NCBI GenBank assembly: GCA_947304695.1 | Contig: CAMZBS010000001.1 | Coordinates: forward strand, 46,175-110,174 | DNA length: 64,000 nt | Reading direction: 5' to 3' | From: an uncultured Prevotella sp. | GTDB lineage: Bacteria; Bacteroidota; Bacteroidia; Bacteroidales; Bacteroidaceae | In this document: one piece after another, positions 8,170-17,247 of the stretch | Layout of the letters: every line of letters starts with the position of its first letter | Numbering within the stretch: the first letter of the stretch is position 1 | Position numbers and translations under genes: made by a program | The notes under the pieces: model-generated | What the model was told of the DNA's origin: nothing | Database searches by the model: none | Seen by the model: the letters and a program-made list of their open reading frames with translations, nothing else

Positions 8170-10794
8170 ATGAAAAACAAGAGTTTATTAATAGGATTAG
8201 CTTTGCTGTCGTTGGGAGTAACGGCATGCAAGGAGGATTATTTCGACCAGGACGAATACCAGGGTCTGGTAAAGAAAATGTTCCCCGTGTCGAACGTGGA
8301 CCCACAGCAGACATGGAGCGCCGTGGGCACGGCAAGTGTTTCACTGGCAGTCAACTTGAAGCCAGGCCAAGCCTATTCTCTGAAAATCTATGACCAGAAT
8401 CCCATCGGTGACCCCGGTGACTTGAAGTTACTGGGGCAAGGCAGCGTGGTGAGCGGACAGCAGTTCAGCGCCAGCATCAGCTATCCAAAGGATCAGCAGT
8501 ATGTCTTTGTGGCTTTGTTCGACAAGAACAACTACATGAGCGTCTATCCCATGGGCATCAGCAATGGAAAGATTGAAGGACAGATAGGCGGCAGCGCCAC
8601 AGCCAACAGCCGCAGCTGGCAGCCCAACAAGGTGCAGAGCCACGACGTGACCTTCCCTGATGCACCCGATGCGTCGAACTTCAAGACTGCTGTGCCTGGC
8701 GATGCGCTGAATCCCACTGAGTACTGGATGAGCCAAAGTGGCAACTTCGTGGTTCAGCAAGGCCAGACCGACCTGAATTTCTACAACGGCAACTGTAATG
8801 TCTATATTCCCGGTGGCACCTATAGTTTCTCGTCGTTTGCCATCAACAACAACACCAACATCTACCTGCTGCCTGGTGCCAATGTGCAAATGTCGACTTA
8901 TGCCTGGAAGTATGGCAACGTGCATGTCTACATTGCTGAAGGTGCAACGCTCAAGGGCGACATCAATGCTAATGTTCATTTCTACAACAGGGGCACCATC
9001 GATGCCGCCAACATCAACCTCTACAGCAGTTGGAATCAATGGTGGGACGACCCCAACGCCTCTGACGGTACGCTCTACAACGAAGGACGCGTGCTGGCAT
9101 CGGGTTCCTACCACATCGATGACCGTTGCCAGACGGTGAATGACAACATTATTGAGGCTGGTACGGTCACCGTTGACGAAGACGCACAGCTGCTGAACCG
9201 ACAGACACTCACCGTGACTGGTGAGTTGGGCGTGAAGAACGATCGTTCGCTCTTCATTAACGAAGGAGAAACCACAGCTGCCGCCGTTGGCGTGGAAGGC
9301 AGTGCTGACTTCTATAACGACGGCATCATCACCGTGAGCGGAACCACCACTGTGAACAGCAACCAGTGTACCTGGCACAACGACGGCACCTACACCACTT
9401 ACAACTATGTGTATCAGGCCGGTAGTACCGACGTGATCAACAACTGCAAACTCATTGTCACCAACCGCTTCTACCTCGGACTGGGCGACACAGACCAGAA
9501 CCGTTTCCGTTTGAATGGCGGCGGCTCGGTAGTGACCAAGGACTTCGAGTTCTCAGGCCCGGGCTTCTTCGACATGGGAGCCGGTTCGCTGCTGCAAGTC
9601 ACTGGTACTGCCTATATGGCCATCACCAAGGACGTCTACGGCATCTATGGCCCCGCCACAGGCGACTACTCCGTGTTCCAGGCCAAGGAGATTGTGCGCC
9701 GTAGCGACGTGAGTCCCAATCAGGGCTTTGTGGCCAACTACTTCGGCCATCTCTATGTGGCCACCGACTCACACTTCGACTTTGGCTATAGCGACAAGAG
9801 TGCTGAGCAGCAGGCTGCCGGTGAGACGGGCGCACAGCCCTACTACCGCCTCGATGCCGCCAGCGGTGCCATGATGACGGGCTTCAGTGGTGCCGATGTC
9901 CACGTACAGGACAACGGTTGCGGTGCCAATTACCAAGGTCTGCCGAGGCTACAGGAACCCAATGCCACCAGCTTCTCACTGCGCTATTGCTTCGAGGACA
10001 ACTTCCCGCAGGTGGGTGACTACGACTTCAACGACGTTGTGATCACGCTCACGCCCACCATTCAGGGCAAGAACGTCACACTGAGCGTCAGCCTCGATGC
10101 TGTGGGTGCCCAGGAGCAGATTGGCGCATGCATCCGCATCAAGGACTTGAAGTCTTCCGACATCGTCAACTCGTCGCGCGATGGCAACTTCGACGAGAAC
10201 TTCCCCTCTACGGCCACCAAGATTATTCGCACTACGGAATGGCTGCTGCCCGACGACATGAAATACAACGGCCTGACCGACGTGGTGATCAACCTCTTCA
10301 GCAATGCCCACTGGGCCATGAAGCCCGAGCTTGCCGACAACGGCTCCATCAAGAACTACTTCTACAACACCGTGAAGCGTGGCGACACATACGAATACTA
10401 CGAGAACGATGTGCCCTCCAAGGTGGTGACCTACACCTTTGAGCTGGCCAGCGAAGAGGCAGCAGCCCGCTTCTGCGAAGAGAACCTCGACGTGTTCATC
10501 GTCGAACAGTACAACAGCGGCTACTGGGAGGTTCACACCGTGCCCTACAAGACCCAGGACGTGCTGGCAGCCTACGGCGGCGACAAGTCCATGTACAACG
10601 ACAACTATCCTTGGGCCATCTGCGTGCCGGGCGACTTCCTATATCCTGTTGAGTGGCAGAAGATAGGTTCGTCAGAGCGCATACAGCGCGTAGCCTACGG
10701 AACTGTCGGCCATGCCTTTGCCGACTGGGCCGAGGACCACACCCAAGCCACTGACTGGTACCGTTATCCCACCGAAGGTCTTGTCTTCGAATAA
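8170..10794 (+). CDS. LruC domain-containing surface lipoprotein, long form
   Basis: The 874-residue product has a lipoprotein signal (LGVTAC, Cys20), an N-terminal beta-sandwich-like region, a long central repetitive region with VYIPGGTYSFSSFAI and repeated YNEGR, FINEG and FYNDG phrases, and a C-terminal LruC block with DYDFNDVVITLTP at about residues 617-629. The central turns resemble those of the divergent protein at 5896, which supports a shared right-handed beta-helix-like stalk. It is probably exported to the cell surface and anchored by lipid. Function is not known for the family; adhesion or calcium-dependent ligand binding is only an inference. A strong terminator follows at 10811. 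Confidence 0.8.
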   Translation: MKNKSLLIGLALLSLGVTACKEDYFDQDEYQGLVKKMFPVSNVDPQQTWSAVGTASVSLAVNLKPGQAYSLKIYDQNPIGDPGDLKLLGQGSVVSGQQFSASISYPKDQQYVFVALFDKNNYMSVYPMGISNGKIEGQIGGSATANSRSWQPNKVQSHDVTFPDAPDASNFKTAVPGDALNPTEYWMSQSGNFVVQQGQTDLNFYNGNCNVYIPGGTYSFSSFAINNNTNIYLLPGANVQMSTYAWKYGNVHVYIAEGATLKGDINANVHFYNRGTIDAANINLYSSWNQWWDDPNASDGTLYNEGRVLASGSYHIDDRCQTVNDNIIEAGTVTVDEDAQLLNRQTLTVTGELGVKNDRSLFINEGETTAAAVGVEGSADFYNDGIITVSGTTTVNSNQCTWHNDGTYTTYNYVYQAGSTDVINNCKLIVTNRFYLGLGDTDQNRFRLNGGGSVVTKDFEFSGPGFFDMGAGSLLQVTGTAYMAITKDVYGIYGPATGDYSVFQAKEIVRRSDVSPNQGFVANYFGHLYVATDSHFDFGYSDKSAEQQAAGETGAQPYYRLDAASGAMMTGFSGADVHVQDNGCGANYQGLPRLQEPNATSFSLRYCFEDNFPQVGDYDFNDVVITLTPTIQGKNVTLSVSLDAVGAQEQIGACIRIKDLKSSDIVNSSRDGNFDENFPSTATKIIRTTEWLLPDDMKYNGLTDVVINLFSNAHWAMKPELADNGSIKNYFYNTVKRGDTYEYYENDVPSKVVTYTFELASEEAAARFCEENLDVFIVEQYNSGYWEVHTVPYKTQDVLAAYGGDKSMYNDNYPWAICVPGDFLYPVEWQKIGSSERIQRVAYGTVGHAFADWAEDHTQATDWYRYPTEGLVFE

Positions 10795-10810
10795 TTGAAT
10801 CATAACAAAA

Positions 10811-10847
10811 AACAACCACGGATTGCATGTGAAAATCCGTGGTTGTT
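10811..10847 (+). terminator. hairpin terminator after LruC gene
   Basis: A 14-base-pair perfect stem (10811-10824 with 10834-10847) around a 9-base loop, flanked by A-rich and then T-containing sequence. It separates the LruC gene from the lactate permease gene that starts 15 bases later. Confidence 0.75.
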
Positions 10848-10861
10848 ACATTTAAAAGCCT

Positions 10862-12466
10862 ATGACAGCCCTTGTTTCAGCTATTCCCATCCTGCTGCTC
10901 ATTGTTCTGATGATGGGCTTCAAGCAGTCTGGTTATAAGAGTGCCATGATTACTCTTGCAGTGACCATCCTTCTAGCTCTGTTCGCCGTCCCCCAAATGG
11001 GCATTGTGCCAGAGAAGTATGCCAGCGTTTCCATCTACGGCATCACCTTGTGGTCGGTCGTAGAAGGACTGCTCAAAGCCTGCTTTCCAATCATCCTGAT
11101 CATCATCTGCGCCATCTTCAGCTACAACATCCTTTGCGAGACAAAGGACATCGAGACCATCAAGACTCAGTTCATCCAGATGACATCCGACAAGGGCCTG
11201 CTGGTGCTTCTGCTGACATGGGGTCTGGGTGGGGTGCTTGAAGGCATGGCCGGATTCGGTACTGCCGTGGCCATACCTGCAGCCATCCTAATCAGTCTGG
11301 GGTTCAAACCCATGTTCTCAGCCGTCATCTGTCTGGTGGCCAACACGGTGGCTGTAGGCTTCGGAGCCGTTGGTCTGCCCGCCACGACACTGGCCAACCA
11401 AGTGGCAGCCAGCGGCACAGCAACCCCTGAAGAACTCTGCGAGGTGGCCACCTTTATTATATTGCAACTCTCACTGATGTTCTTCATCACCCCGTTTTTT
11501 ATCCTGATGATGACCGACCGCACAAAGATCCTGAAAAATGTCTGCATTGCACTTTTCGTGGGCTGTGTCTCGATTGCCGTGCAGTTCTCCTGCGCTCACT
11601 GGATTGGCCCGGAAACACCCGCTATCCTCGGCAGCGTAGGTTCCATTGTCGCCATACTCATCTACAACAAGCTATTCCTGCGGCATGAAAGGAAGAATGA
11701 CACCGTACATGTGGAAAAGCAACAGTTTGGCCTGGCAAAGACGCTCAGGGCCTGGAGCATTTATAGCCTCATCATCTTCTTCATCCTGATTTCCAGCAAG
11801 ATTGTACCGCCAGTTAACGAACTTCTGAACAACACGCTGGTGACCAAGTTCGAATTGCCCGTCATTGGCAATACCTTTAAGTTCGGATGGCTGTCGAATG
11901 CAGGACTGATGATTTTCCTCGGTGCCGTCATTGGCGGCATGATTCAGGGACTTAGCTTCAAACGGCTGATGACAATGCTGGCCAAGACAGCGCTCACCTT
12001 ACAGAAGACAGCCGTCACCATCTGTTGCCTGGTGGCCATGGCCATGCTGATGAACAATACGGGCATGACCAATGACATTGCCAAGGGACTGGTGCTGCTG
12101 ACGGGTGCCGCCTTCCCTTTCTTCGCTCCGCTCATTGGAAGCATTGGCACATTTGTCACTGGTTCGGCCACCAATGCCAATATTCTCTTCGGCAAACTGC
12201 AAGCCACGGTGGCCAATGACTTAGGATTGGTGAATCAGGGCACATTCTTCGGTGTTAGCGGCAACGAGACCAATTGGTTAGCTGCAGCCAACTGTGCTGG
12301 ATCTGAGGGCGGCAAGCTGCTGTCACCACAGTCAATAGCCATAGCCACAGCAGCCTGCGACATGGAAGGCCAGGACGGCAACATCATGCGCAAGACCATG
12401 CCATTTGCCATCTTCTGGATTCTGATGAACGGCCTGATGGTCTTCCTTGGCCTGCACATCCTCTGA
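10862..12466 (+). CDS. lctP: L-lactate permease family transporter
   Basis: This 534-residue protein with 12-14 predicted membrane segments matches the lactate permease family (LctP/LldP): GGVLEGMAGFGTAVAIPAA early in the protein is the family's hallmark, with AVGFGAVGLPATTLA following and FVTGSATNANILFG late. Such carriers import lactate or glycolate with protons. The next gene, 56 bases downstream on the same strand, encodes an FAD/Fe-S 2-hydroxyacid dehydrogenase, so the pair forms an uptake-and-oxidation unit. The start at 10862 places the first membrane helix at once. The exact substrate (L- or D-lactate, glycolate) cannot be told from the sequence. Confidence 0.9.
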   Translation: MTALVSAIPILLLIVLMMGFKQSGYKSAMITLAVTILLALFAVPQMGIVPEKYASVSIYGITLWSVVEGLLKACFPIILIIICAIFSYNILCETKDIETIKTQFIQMTSDKGLLVLLLTWGLGGVLEGMAGFGTAVAIPAAILISLGFKPMFSAVICLVANTVAVGFGAVGLPATTLANQVAASGTATPEELCEVATFIILQLSLMFFITPFFILMMTDRTKILKNVCIALFVGCVSIAVQFSCAHWIGPETPAILGSVGSIVAILIYNKLFLRHERKNDTVHVEKQQFGLAKTLRAWSIYSLIIFFILISSKIVPPVNELLNNTLVTKFELPVIGNTFKFGWLSNAGLMIFLGAVIGGMIQGLSFKRLMTMLAKTALTLQKTAVTICCLVAMAMLMNNTGMTNDIAKGLVLLTGAAFPFFAPLIGSIGTFVTGSATNANILFGKLQATVANDLGLVNQGTFFGVSGNETNWLAAANCAGSEGGKLLSPQSIAIATAACDMEGQDGNIMRKTMPFAIFWILMNGLMVFLGLHIL

Positions 12467-12522
12467 CTCACCCCAAAGTTAAGGAGTCTGAACAAGCAGA
12501 CAAACAAAAAAGAATACAATAT

Positions 12523-15500
12523 ATGGAAGAAAAAAAAATATCACAATTCCTTGCTGAGCTCAGACAATTTCTGCCGTCTGACCGCATTTACACCGACGAA
12601 CTGCGCACCTTGGGCTGGGGCACCGACGCCAGTTTCTATCGTCAGATTCCAAAGGTAGTCATTCGCAGCGACGGCGAAGAGGAAATAGCACGCATCGTCA
12701 GTCTCTGTCGCAAATATCAGCTGCCCTTCACCTTCCGCGCAGCAGGCACCTCGCTCTCCGGACAAAGCTGTACCGACTCGGTGCTCATCGTGGCTGGAAA
12801 GCATTGGGAGAAATTCAGTGTAGAGTTCAAAACGGAGAGTGGAGCGTTTGCTACCATTTCGCAGGACAACCCCACTCCGAAAGCCAACACTGAACTAAGA
12901 ATAAAACTCCAGCCCGGCATAGTTGGCGCACGGGTGAATCAGATTCTCAAGCCTTACGGACGGGTGTTTCCGCCCGACCCCGCATCAATCGGTTCAGCCA
13001 TGGTTGGAGGTATTGTGGCAAACAATGCTTCGGGCATGAACTGCGGCGTGCATGCCAATAGCGACCGCATGCTCATCTCAGCACGCATCATCCTGACTGA
13101 CGGCACCGTGCTCGACACAGGCAACGAAGAGAGTCGCCAGAGTTTCCAGAAATCCCATCCAGAGTTCCTTAGCAAGATTATCGCCCTGCGCGACCATGTC
13201 CGTGCCGACAAGGAACTGGCCGACCGTATCGCAAAGAAATATGCCATCAAGAACGTTACCGGCCTGAACCTGCGCCCGCTCATTGCCTATGATGACCCGT
13301 TCGACATCATTGCCCATTCCATTGTAGGCAGTGAAGGCACACTGGCTTTCCTTTCCGAAGTGACCATGCGCACGCTGAAGGACTATCCCTTCAAGGCTTC
13401 AGCCATGGTCTACTTCATGACCATGCGCGAGAGTTGCGAAGCTGTCGTGGCCATGAAGAAGCTGAAGGCAGGCGATGATGATCTGGAGATGAGTGCCGAA
13501 CAACTGATGGTGAAGAGCGCGGAGATGCTGGACTACAAGTCGCTCAGTGCAGTGGACGACCCCGTCTTCCTGCAATATAAGAAAGAGGTGGATGCCAACC
13601 AAATAGAAGGTGTGAAGCCTGGCGACTACCACAACCTGACGGCTATTCTGACCGAGACTAAAGGCATCACCCACGAACAGCTGCTCAAGAAGATTGCTGC
13701 CATCAAGGCGTGCTTGAGCCAGTTCCGCCTCTATCAGTCCGCTGAGTTCACCGAAGACCCAAACGTCTACGGCAAGTACTGGGCCATCCGCTCAGGCATC
13801 TTCCCTTCGGTCGGCGGCACACGGCCCGTGGGCACATCCTGTCTCATCGAAGACGTGGCCTTCCCCATTGAGTCGTTACCCGAAGCCACGGTAAAGCTCC
13901 AAAAGCTCATTGCCGACCACGGTTACGATGACGCTTGCATCTACGGCCATGCCTTCGAGGGCAACTACCATTTCATTCTGAACCAGAGTTTTGCCGATGA
14001 GCATGAAGTGGCCCGCTACGCGGAGATGATGCACGACGTGGCGCGGCTGGTTGTCGAGGACTACGACGGTTCGCTGAAAGCCGAACACGGCACGGGCCGC
14101 AACATGGCACCATTTGTCAAATATGAGTGGGGCAAGAAAGCCTACGACGCCATGCGGGAGCTGAAGCACATCTTCGACCCCGACGGACTGCTGAACCAAG
14201 GTGTTATCTTCAACGACGACCCCGACTGCTTCATCAAATGCCTGAAGCCGCTGCCCGTGCTCGACTACGACTTCGACAGCGTGCCCGACGGCGGCCAATA
14301 CCTGGCGAATCCTTCGCTCTCAACGGCCAACGAGACCGTGAAACAGGTGAAGCGCGCCAACAAATGCATTGAATGCGGCTTCTGCGAAGTCAACTGCATG
14401 TCGTGCGGACTCACGCTGTCTTCACGCATGCGCATCGCCGTGCAGCGCGAAATCCGCCATCTCACCGCACAGCTCAGCACGGGCAACGGTCCTACTGCTG
14501 CCATCCAAGAACGTCTCGACAGCCTTCGCCGCCAGTACAAATACTACGGCGACCAGACCTGTGCCACCGACGGACTGTGTGCCACGTCATGTCCCATGAA
14601 GATCAACACGGGCGAACTCACCCACCTCATCCGACAGTTAGACATGAACAACTCGAAGATGGGCTACCACCTCGGCGAGTTTGCCGCCAACCACATGGCG
14701 GGCATCAAGAGCGGTCTGCGTGTAGTGCTCGATGTGGCCCACGCCGCCCATGTCACCCTTGGCCCCACAATGATGACACATGTCTGCCGCACAATGAACA
14801 AGATGGGCCTGCCCCTTTGGACTACGGCCATGCCCCGCAAGAAGCGCCAGCCCAAACCTTCCGACCTGACGCAGTTCATCATAGAGAAAAGCATTCCCAA
14901 GCACGAGAAGCCGCAATCCCATCTGAAAGTGGTCTACTTCCCCAGCTGCATCAATCAGACCATGGGCCTGTCGAAAAACTCGCCTGCAAAAAAGCCGCTT
15001 GTCGACGAGATTTGCGAACTCATTCACAAGACTGGCTACGAAGTCATCTTCCCCGAGGGCATGGAGCGTATGTGCTGCGGACAAATATGGGAGTCGAAGG
15101 GCATGCTCGACATTGCCGACCGGAAGAGCGCCGAGCTCGAAGCGGCACTGTGGAAAGCCTCTGAGCAGGGCCGCTATCCCGTGCTCTGCGCCCAGAGTCC
15201 CTGTTTGCACCGCATGAGGAAAGTCATGACAAAGATGAAGCTTTACGAGCCTGCCGAGTTCATCATGACCTACCTGAAAGACCGTCTCAACTTCCATCCC
15301 ATCGACCGTCCCATCGCCCTTCACCTGACGTGCTCCACTCGCGAGATGGGTGTCGACAAGGACCTAATCAGCCTAGCACGCCTTTGCTCCACGAATGTTT
15401 TTCTGCCCGAAGGTGTCGGCTGTTGCGGCTTTGCCGGCGACCGCGGCTTCACCTTCCCTGAAATGAACCGCTACGCACTAAGGAAGCTACGCCCGCAAAT

Positions 15501-15633
15501 CGAGGCCAACCACATTGAGGTGGGCTACTCCAACAGCCGTACCTGTGAAATCGGACTCGAAACAAACACCGGCATCCCATACATGAGCATCGTCTATCTG
15601 GTCAATGAGTGTACAACTCCGAAACAGCCATAA
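12523..15633 (+). CDS. FAD-linked oxidase / Fe-S fusion, YdiJ-like D-2-hydroxyacid dehydrogenase
   Basis: A 1036-residue fusion. Residues about 45-290 are an FAD_binding_4 domain (AAGTSLSGQ, FPPDPASIGSAMVGGIVANNASGM), 300-570 an FAD-oxidase C-terminal domain, then two cluster sites: CIECGFCEVNC at 615-625, with a conventional CX2CX2CX3C pattern, and CATDGLCATSCP near 680-691. The last third carries two CCG-type cysteine motifs (MCCGQ and VGCCGFAGD), as in heterodisulfide-reductase-like subunits. This is the layout of E. coli YdiJ and Dld-II lactate dehydrogenases: a 2-hydroxyacid is oxidised by FAD and electrons pass through the clusters to a quinone or other carrier. Context with the lactate permease favours D-lactate; D-2-hydroxyglutarate is the main alternative. 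Confidence 0.85.
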   Translation: MEEKKISQFLAELRQFLPSDRIYTDELRTLGWGTDASFYRQIPKVVIRSDGEEEIARIVSLCRKYQLPFTFRAAGTSLSGQSCTDSVLIVAGKHWEKFSVEFKTESGAFATISQDNPTPKANTELRIKLQPGIVGARVNQILKPYGRVFPPDPASIGSAMVGGIVANNASGMNCGVHANSDRMLISARIILTDGTVLDTGNEESRQSFQKSHPEFLSKIIALRDHVRADKELADRIAKKYAIKNVTGLNLRPLIAYDDPFDIIAHSIVGSEGTLAFLSEVTMRTLKDYPFKASAMVYFMTMRESCEAVVAMKKLKAGDDDLEMSAEQLMVKSAEMLDYKSLSAVDDPVFLQYKKEVDANQIEGVKPGDYHNLTAILTETKGITHEQLLKKIAAIKACLSQFRLYQSAEFTEDPNVYGKYWAIRSGIFPSVGGTRPVGTSCLIEDVAFPIESLPEATVKLQKLIADHGYDDACIYGHAFEGNYHFILNQSFADEHEVARYAEMMHDVARLVVEDYDGSLKAEHGTGRNMAPFVKYEWGKKAYDAMRELKHIFDPDGLLNQGVIFNDDPDCFIKCLKPLPVLDYDFDSVPDGGQYLANPSLSTANETVKQVKRANKCIECGFCEVNCMSCGLTLSSRMRIAVQREIRHLTAQLSTGNGPTAAIQERLDSLRRQYKYYGDQTCATDGLCATSCPMKINTGELTHLIRQLDMNNSKMGYHLGEFAANHMAGIKSGLRVVLDVAHAAHVTLGPTMMTHVCRTMNKMGLPLWTTAMPRKKRQPKPSDLTQFIIEKSIPKHEKPQSHLKVVYFPSCINQTMGLSKNSPAKKPLVDEICELIHKTGYEVIFPEGMERMCCGQIWESKGMLDIADRKSAELEAALWKASEQGRYPVLCAQSPCLHRMRKVMTKMKLYEPAEFIMTYLKDRLNFHPIDRPIALHLTCSTREMGVDKDLISLARLCSTNVFLPEGVGCCGFAGDRGFTFPEMNRYALRKLRPQIEANHIEVGYSNSRTCEIGLETNTGIPYMSIVYLVNECTTPKQP

Positions 15634-15645
15634 AAGGCAGCAAGC

Positions 15646-15751
15646 AGCTAAATGCGTTTAAGTAAGCCTTAAGCGCGCTTAACTAAGACTTAAGCGCGCT
15701 TAAGCTAAGACTCTTTTTCATCGTAACCAAGCTTCAGTTAGGACATAAGAA
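15646..15751. repeat. 21/22-bp phased TTAAGCGCGCTTAA array, copy 1
   Basis: Units starting AGCC, AGAC, AGAC and AGCT lie at 15665, 15686, 15708 and 15730 (steps 21, 22, 22), preceded by a degenerate one at 15646. Two carry the self-complementary TTAAGCGCGCTTAA and together fold into a 15-base-pair stem with a 7-base loop followed by CTTTTTC. The last unit is AGCTTCAGTT preceded by AACCA, which is the motif of the 22-base family elsewhere in the window, so the two families look related. It lies directly after the dehydrogenase stop codon. Confidence 0.75.
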
Positions 15752-15827
15752 AGCAGCGAGAGCACATAAGGGCTTGAACATTATCCGCATGAGCGACGGA
15801 ACTTCAAAGAAAGTCTTGGAGAAGTAA
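15723..15827 (+). pseudogene. C-terminal remnant of a secreted protein
   Basis: The frame ending at TAA 15825-15827 encodes HKGLNIIRMSDGTSKKV followed by LEK. GLNIIRMSDGT(T/S)KKV endings are common at the C-termini of Prevotella/Bacteroides secreted proteins. No start codon or upstream body of such a protein exists: the frame runs up into the repeat array. I read it as the tail of a deleted gene rather than a functional small gene. Confidence 0.5.
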
Positions 15828-15851
15828 AACTTCGGCAAATAATCCGTCACC

Positions 15852-15889
15852 AAAAAGGCGCTGCAAAACAATGCTTGCAGCGCCTTTTT
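15852..15889. terminator. strong bidirectional terminator next to tRNA
   Basis: A 15-base-pair perfect stem (15852-15866 with 15875-15889) with an 8-base loop. It begins with five A and ends with five T, so it has a T-run on both strands. On the minus strand it directly follows the tRNA gene; on the plus strand it closes the lactate operon region. Confidence 0.85.
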
Positions 15890-15890
15890 G

Positions 15891-15964
15891 TGGGCCAAGT
15901 AGGGCTTGAACCTACGACCTCCAGATTATGAGTCTGTTGCTCTAACCAACTGAGCTATAAGCCC
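15891..15964 (-). tRNA. tRNA with CAT anticodon (Met, or Ile2 if lysidine-modified)
   Basis: Read on the minus strand, 74 bases fold as a tRNA: acceptor start GGGCTTA against TTGGCCC, D-arm AGCTCAGTTGGTTAGAGC, anticodon loop CTCATAA, and T-arm GTAGGTTCAAGCCCTAC, then discriminator A. CCA is not encoded. The anticodon CAT fits elongator Met; the same anticodon is used by tRNA-Ile2 after lysidine modification and I cannot separate the two with certainty. A good promoter lies at 15977-16008 and a strong terminator directly follows the gene. Confidence 0.9.
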
Positions 15965-15976
15965 GAAACGTGGGTG

Positions 15977-16008
15977 CAAAGGTACGCAGAAAATATGGTT
16001 TGGCCAAA
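15977..16008 (-). promoter_or_regulatory. promoter of the tRNA gene
   Basis: On the minus strand, TTTG (16005-16008) and TACCTTTG (15977-15984) are separated by 20 bases, a full match to the Bacteroidetes -33/-7 consensus, and the -7 box is about 13 bases from the tRNA 5' end. Confidence 0.75.
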
Positions 16009-16045
16009 TTTTTATGGTAAAAAGTATTGAAAAGCTCCATTTTTC

Positions 16046-16077
16046 TTTGGCATTTCGGTGACTTTACTGTACCTTTG
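16046..16077 (+). promoter_or_regulatory. promoter of the redoxin/DUF3160 operon
   Basis: TTTG at 16046-16049 and TACCTTTG at 16070-16077 with 20 bases between them, about 25 bases before the ATG at 16102. It is divergent from and only 37 bases away from the tRNA promoter. Confidence 0.75.
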
Positions 16078-16101
16078 CGGAGCAAATAAGCTACAGTTAC
16101 A

Positions 16102-17247
16102 ATGAAGACATCATTACAATCGCTTGCCATCTGCGGTGCGATGGCACTGGCACTGGGCAGTTGCCAGCAGAACAAGTTCACCGTGGAAGGCACTGTAGAG
16201 GGTGCCGCCGACTCCGTGCTCTATTTCTACAACATGTCGCTCACGGGCCCGCAACTGCTCGACTCTGCGAAACTCGACGCCGACGGCTCCTTCAGTTTCC
16301 AGGCTGAAGCACCCGAAGCACCCGATTTCTACCTGCTCCGCATCCACGACCAAATCATCAACCTGAGCATCGACTCGACTGAGACGGTGACCATCAAGGC
16401 CCAGTGGCCGGACATGTCGGCCCGCTATGAGGTGACGGGGTCGGACAACTGCCAGAAAATCAAGGAACTGGCCCTGCGCCAGCAAGACCTGGCCCGCCGC
16501 GCCATGACGCTGGAGAACGATATGAGCCTGAGCCGACAGCAGGCCCAGGACTCGCTGCTGCGGATGATTGAGAGCTACAAACAGCAGATTATCGGCGACT
16601 ACATCTATCAGGAGCCAAGCAAGGCATACGCCTACTTCGCCCTGTTCCAGACGCTTGGCCAGTATCTCATCTTCAATCCGCATACCAACCGCAACGACGT
16701 GAAGGCATTTGCTGCCGTTGCCACTTCATGGGACACGTTCCATCCCGGCTCCGAACGTGGTGAGAACCTGCACAACATCACCCTTGAAAGCATGAAGAAC
16801 ATGCGGCTGACCGACATACGCAATGCTGAGCAGATAGACCCGTCGAAGATTGTGGAGTCGGGCGTGCTGGAGCTGGAGCTGACCGACAATCACGGTCAGG
16901 TGCGCACGCTGACGGGCCTGAAGGGCAGCGTGGTGCTGCTCGACTTCCACTCGTTCACGCTGAAAGACTCGCCCCAGCGCATCCTGATGCTGCGCGACCT
17001 TTATAATAAGTACCACGCGCAAGGGCTTGAGATCTACCAGGTGTCGGTAGATCAGGACGAGCACTTCTGGCGCCAGATGACCGGACAGCTGCCGTGGATC
17101 AGCGTGCGCGATGCCGAAGGCAGCAGTCTGAGCCGCTACAACGTGCAGACCGTGCCCGACTTCTTCCTCATTGACCGCGCCAACCAGCTGCAGAAGCGGG
17201 CCGCACAGATGGCCGACCTGGAGCAGGAAATCAAGCATCTGCTATGA
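16102..17247 (+). CDS. DUF4369/redoxin-like lipoprotein lacking the CXXC active site
   Basis: The 381-residue protein has a lipoprotein signal (ALGSC, Cys21), a beta-rich DUF4369-like domain (about 25-130: FTVEGTVEGAADSVLYFYN), a helical linker, and a C-terminal TlpA/AhpC-type thioredoxin fold (about 255-381). Where active TlpA proteins have a WCxxC site after the LLDF strand, this one reads LLDFHSFTLKDSP, with no cysteine, while the distal NVQTVPDFFLI with its cis-Pro is kept. It is therefore unlikely to be a thiol oxidoreductase and may bind or scaffold another envelope protein. It overlaps the next gene by ATGA and is the first gene of an operon with the FG-GAP and DUF3160 proteins. Confidence 0.8.
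   Translation: MKTSLQSLAICGAMALALGSCQQNKFTVEGTVEGAADSVLYFYNMSLTGPQLLDSAKLDADGSFSFQAEAPEAPDFYLLRIHDQIINLSIDSTETVTIKAQWPDMSARYEVTGSDNCQKIKELALRQQDLARRAMTLENDMSLSRQQAQDSLLRMIESYKQQIIGDYIYQEPSKAYAYFALFQTLGQYLIFNPHTNRNDVKAFAAVATSWDTFHPGSERGENLHNITLESMKNMRLTDIRNAEQIDPSKIVESGVLELELTDNHGQVRTLTGLKGSVVLLDFHSFTLKDSPQRILMLRDLYNKYHAQGLEIYQVSVDQDEHFWRQMTGQLPWISVRDAEGSSLSRYNVQTVPDFFLIDRANQLQKRAAQMADLEQEIKHLL

Noticed and set aside
15891..15964. tRNA gene as attachment site of an integrated element
   Set aside because: No integrase, no duplicated tRNA end and no block of foreign genes on either side.
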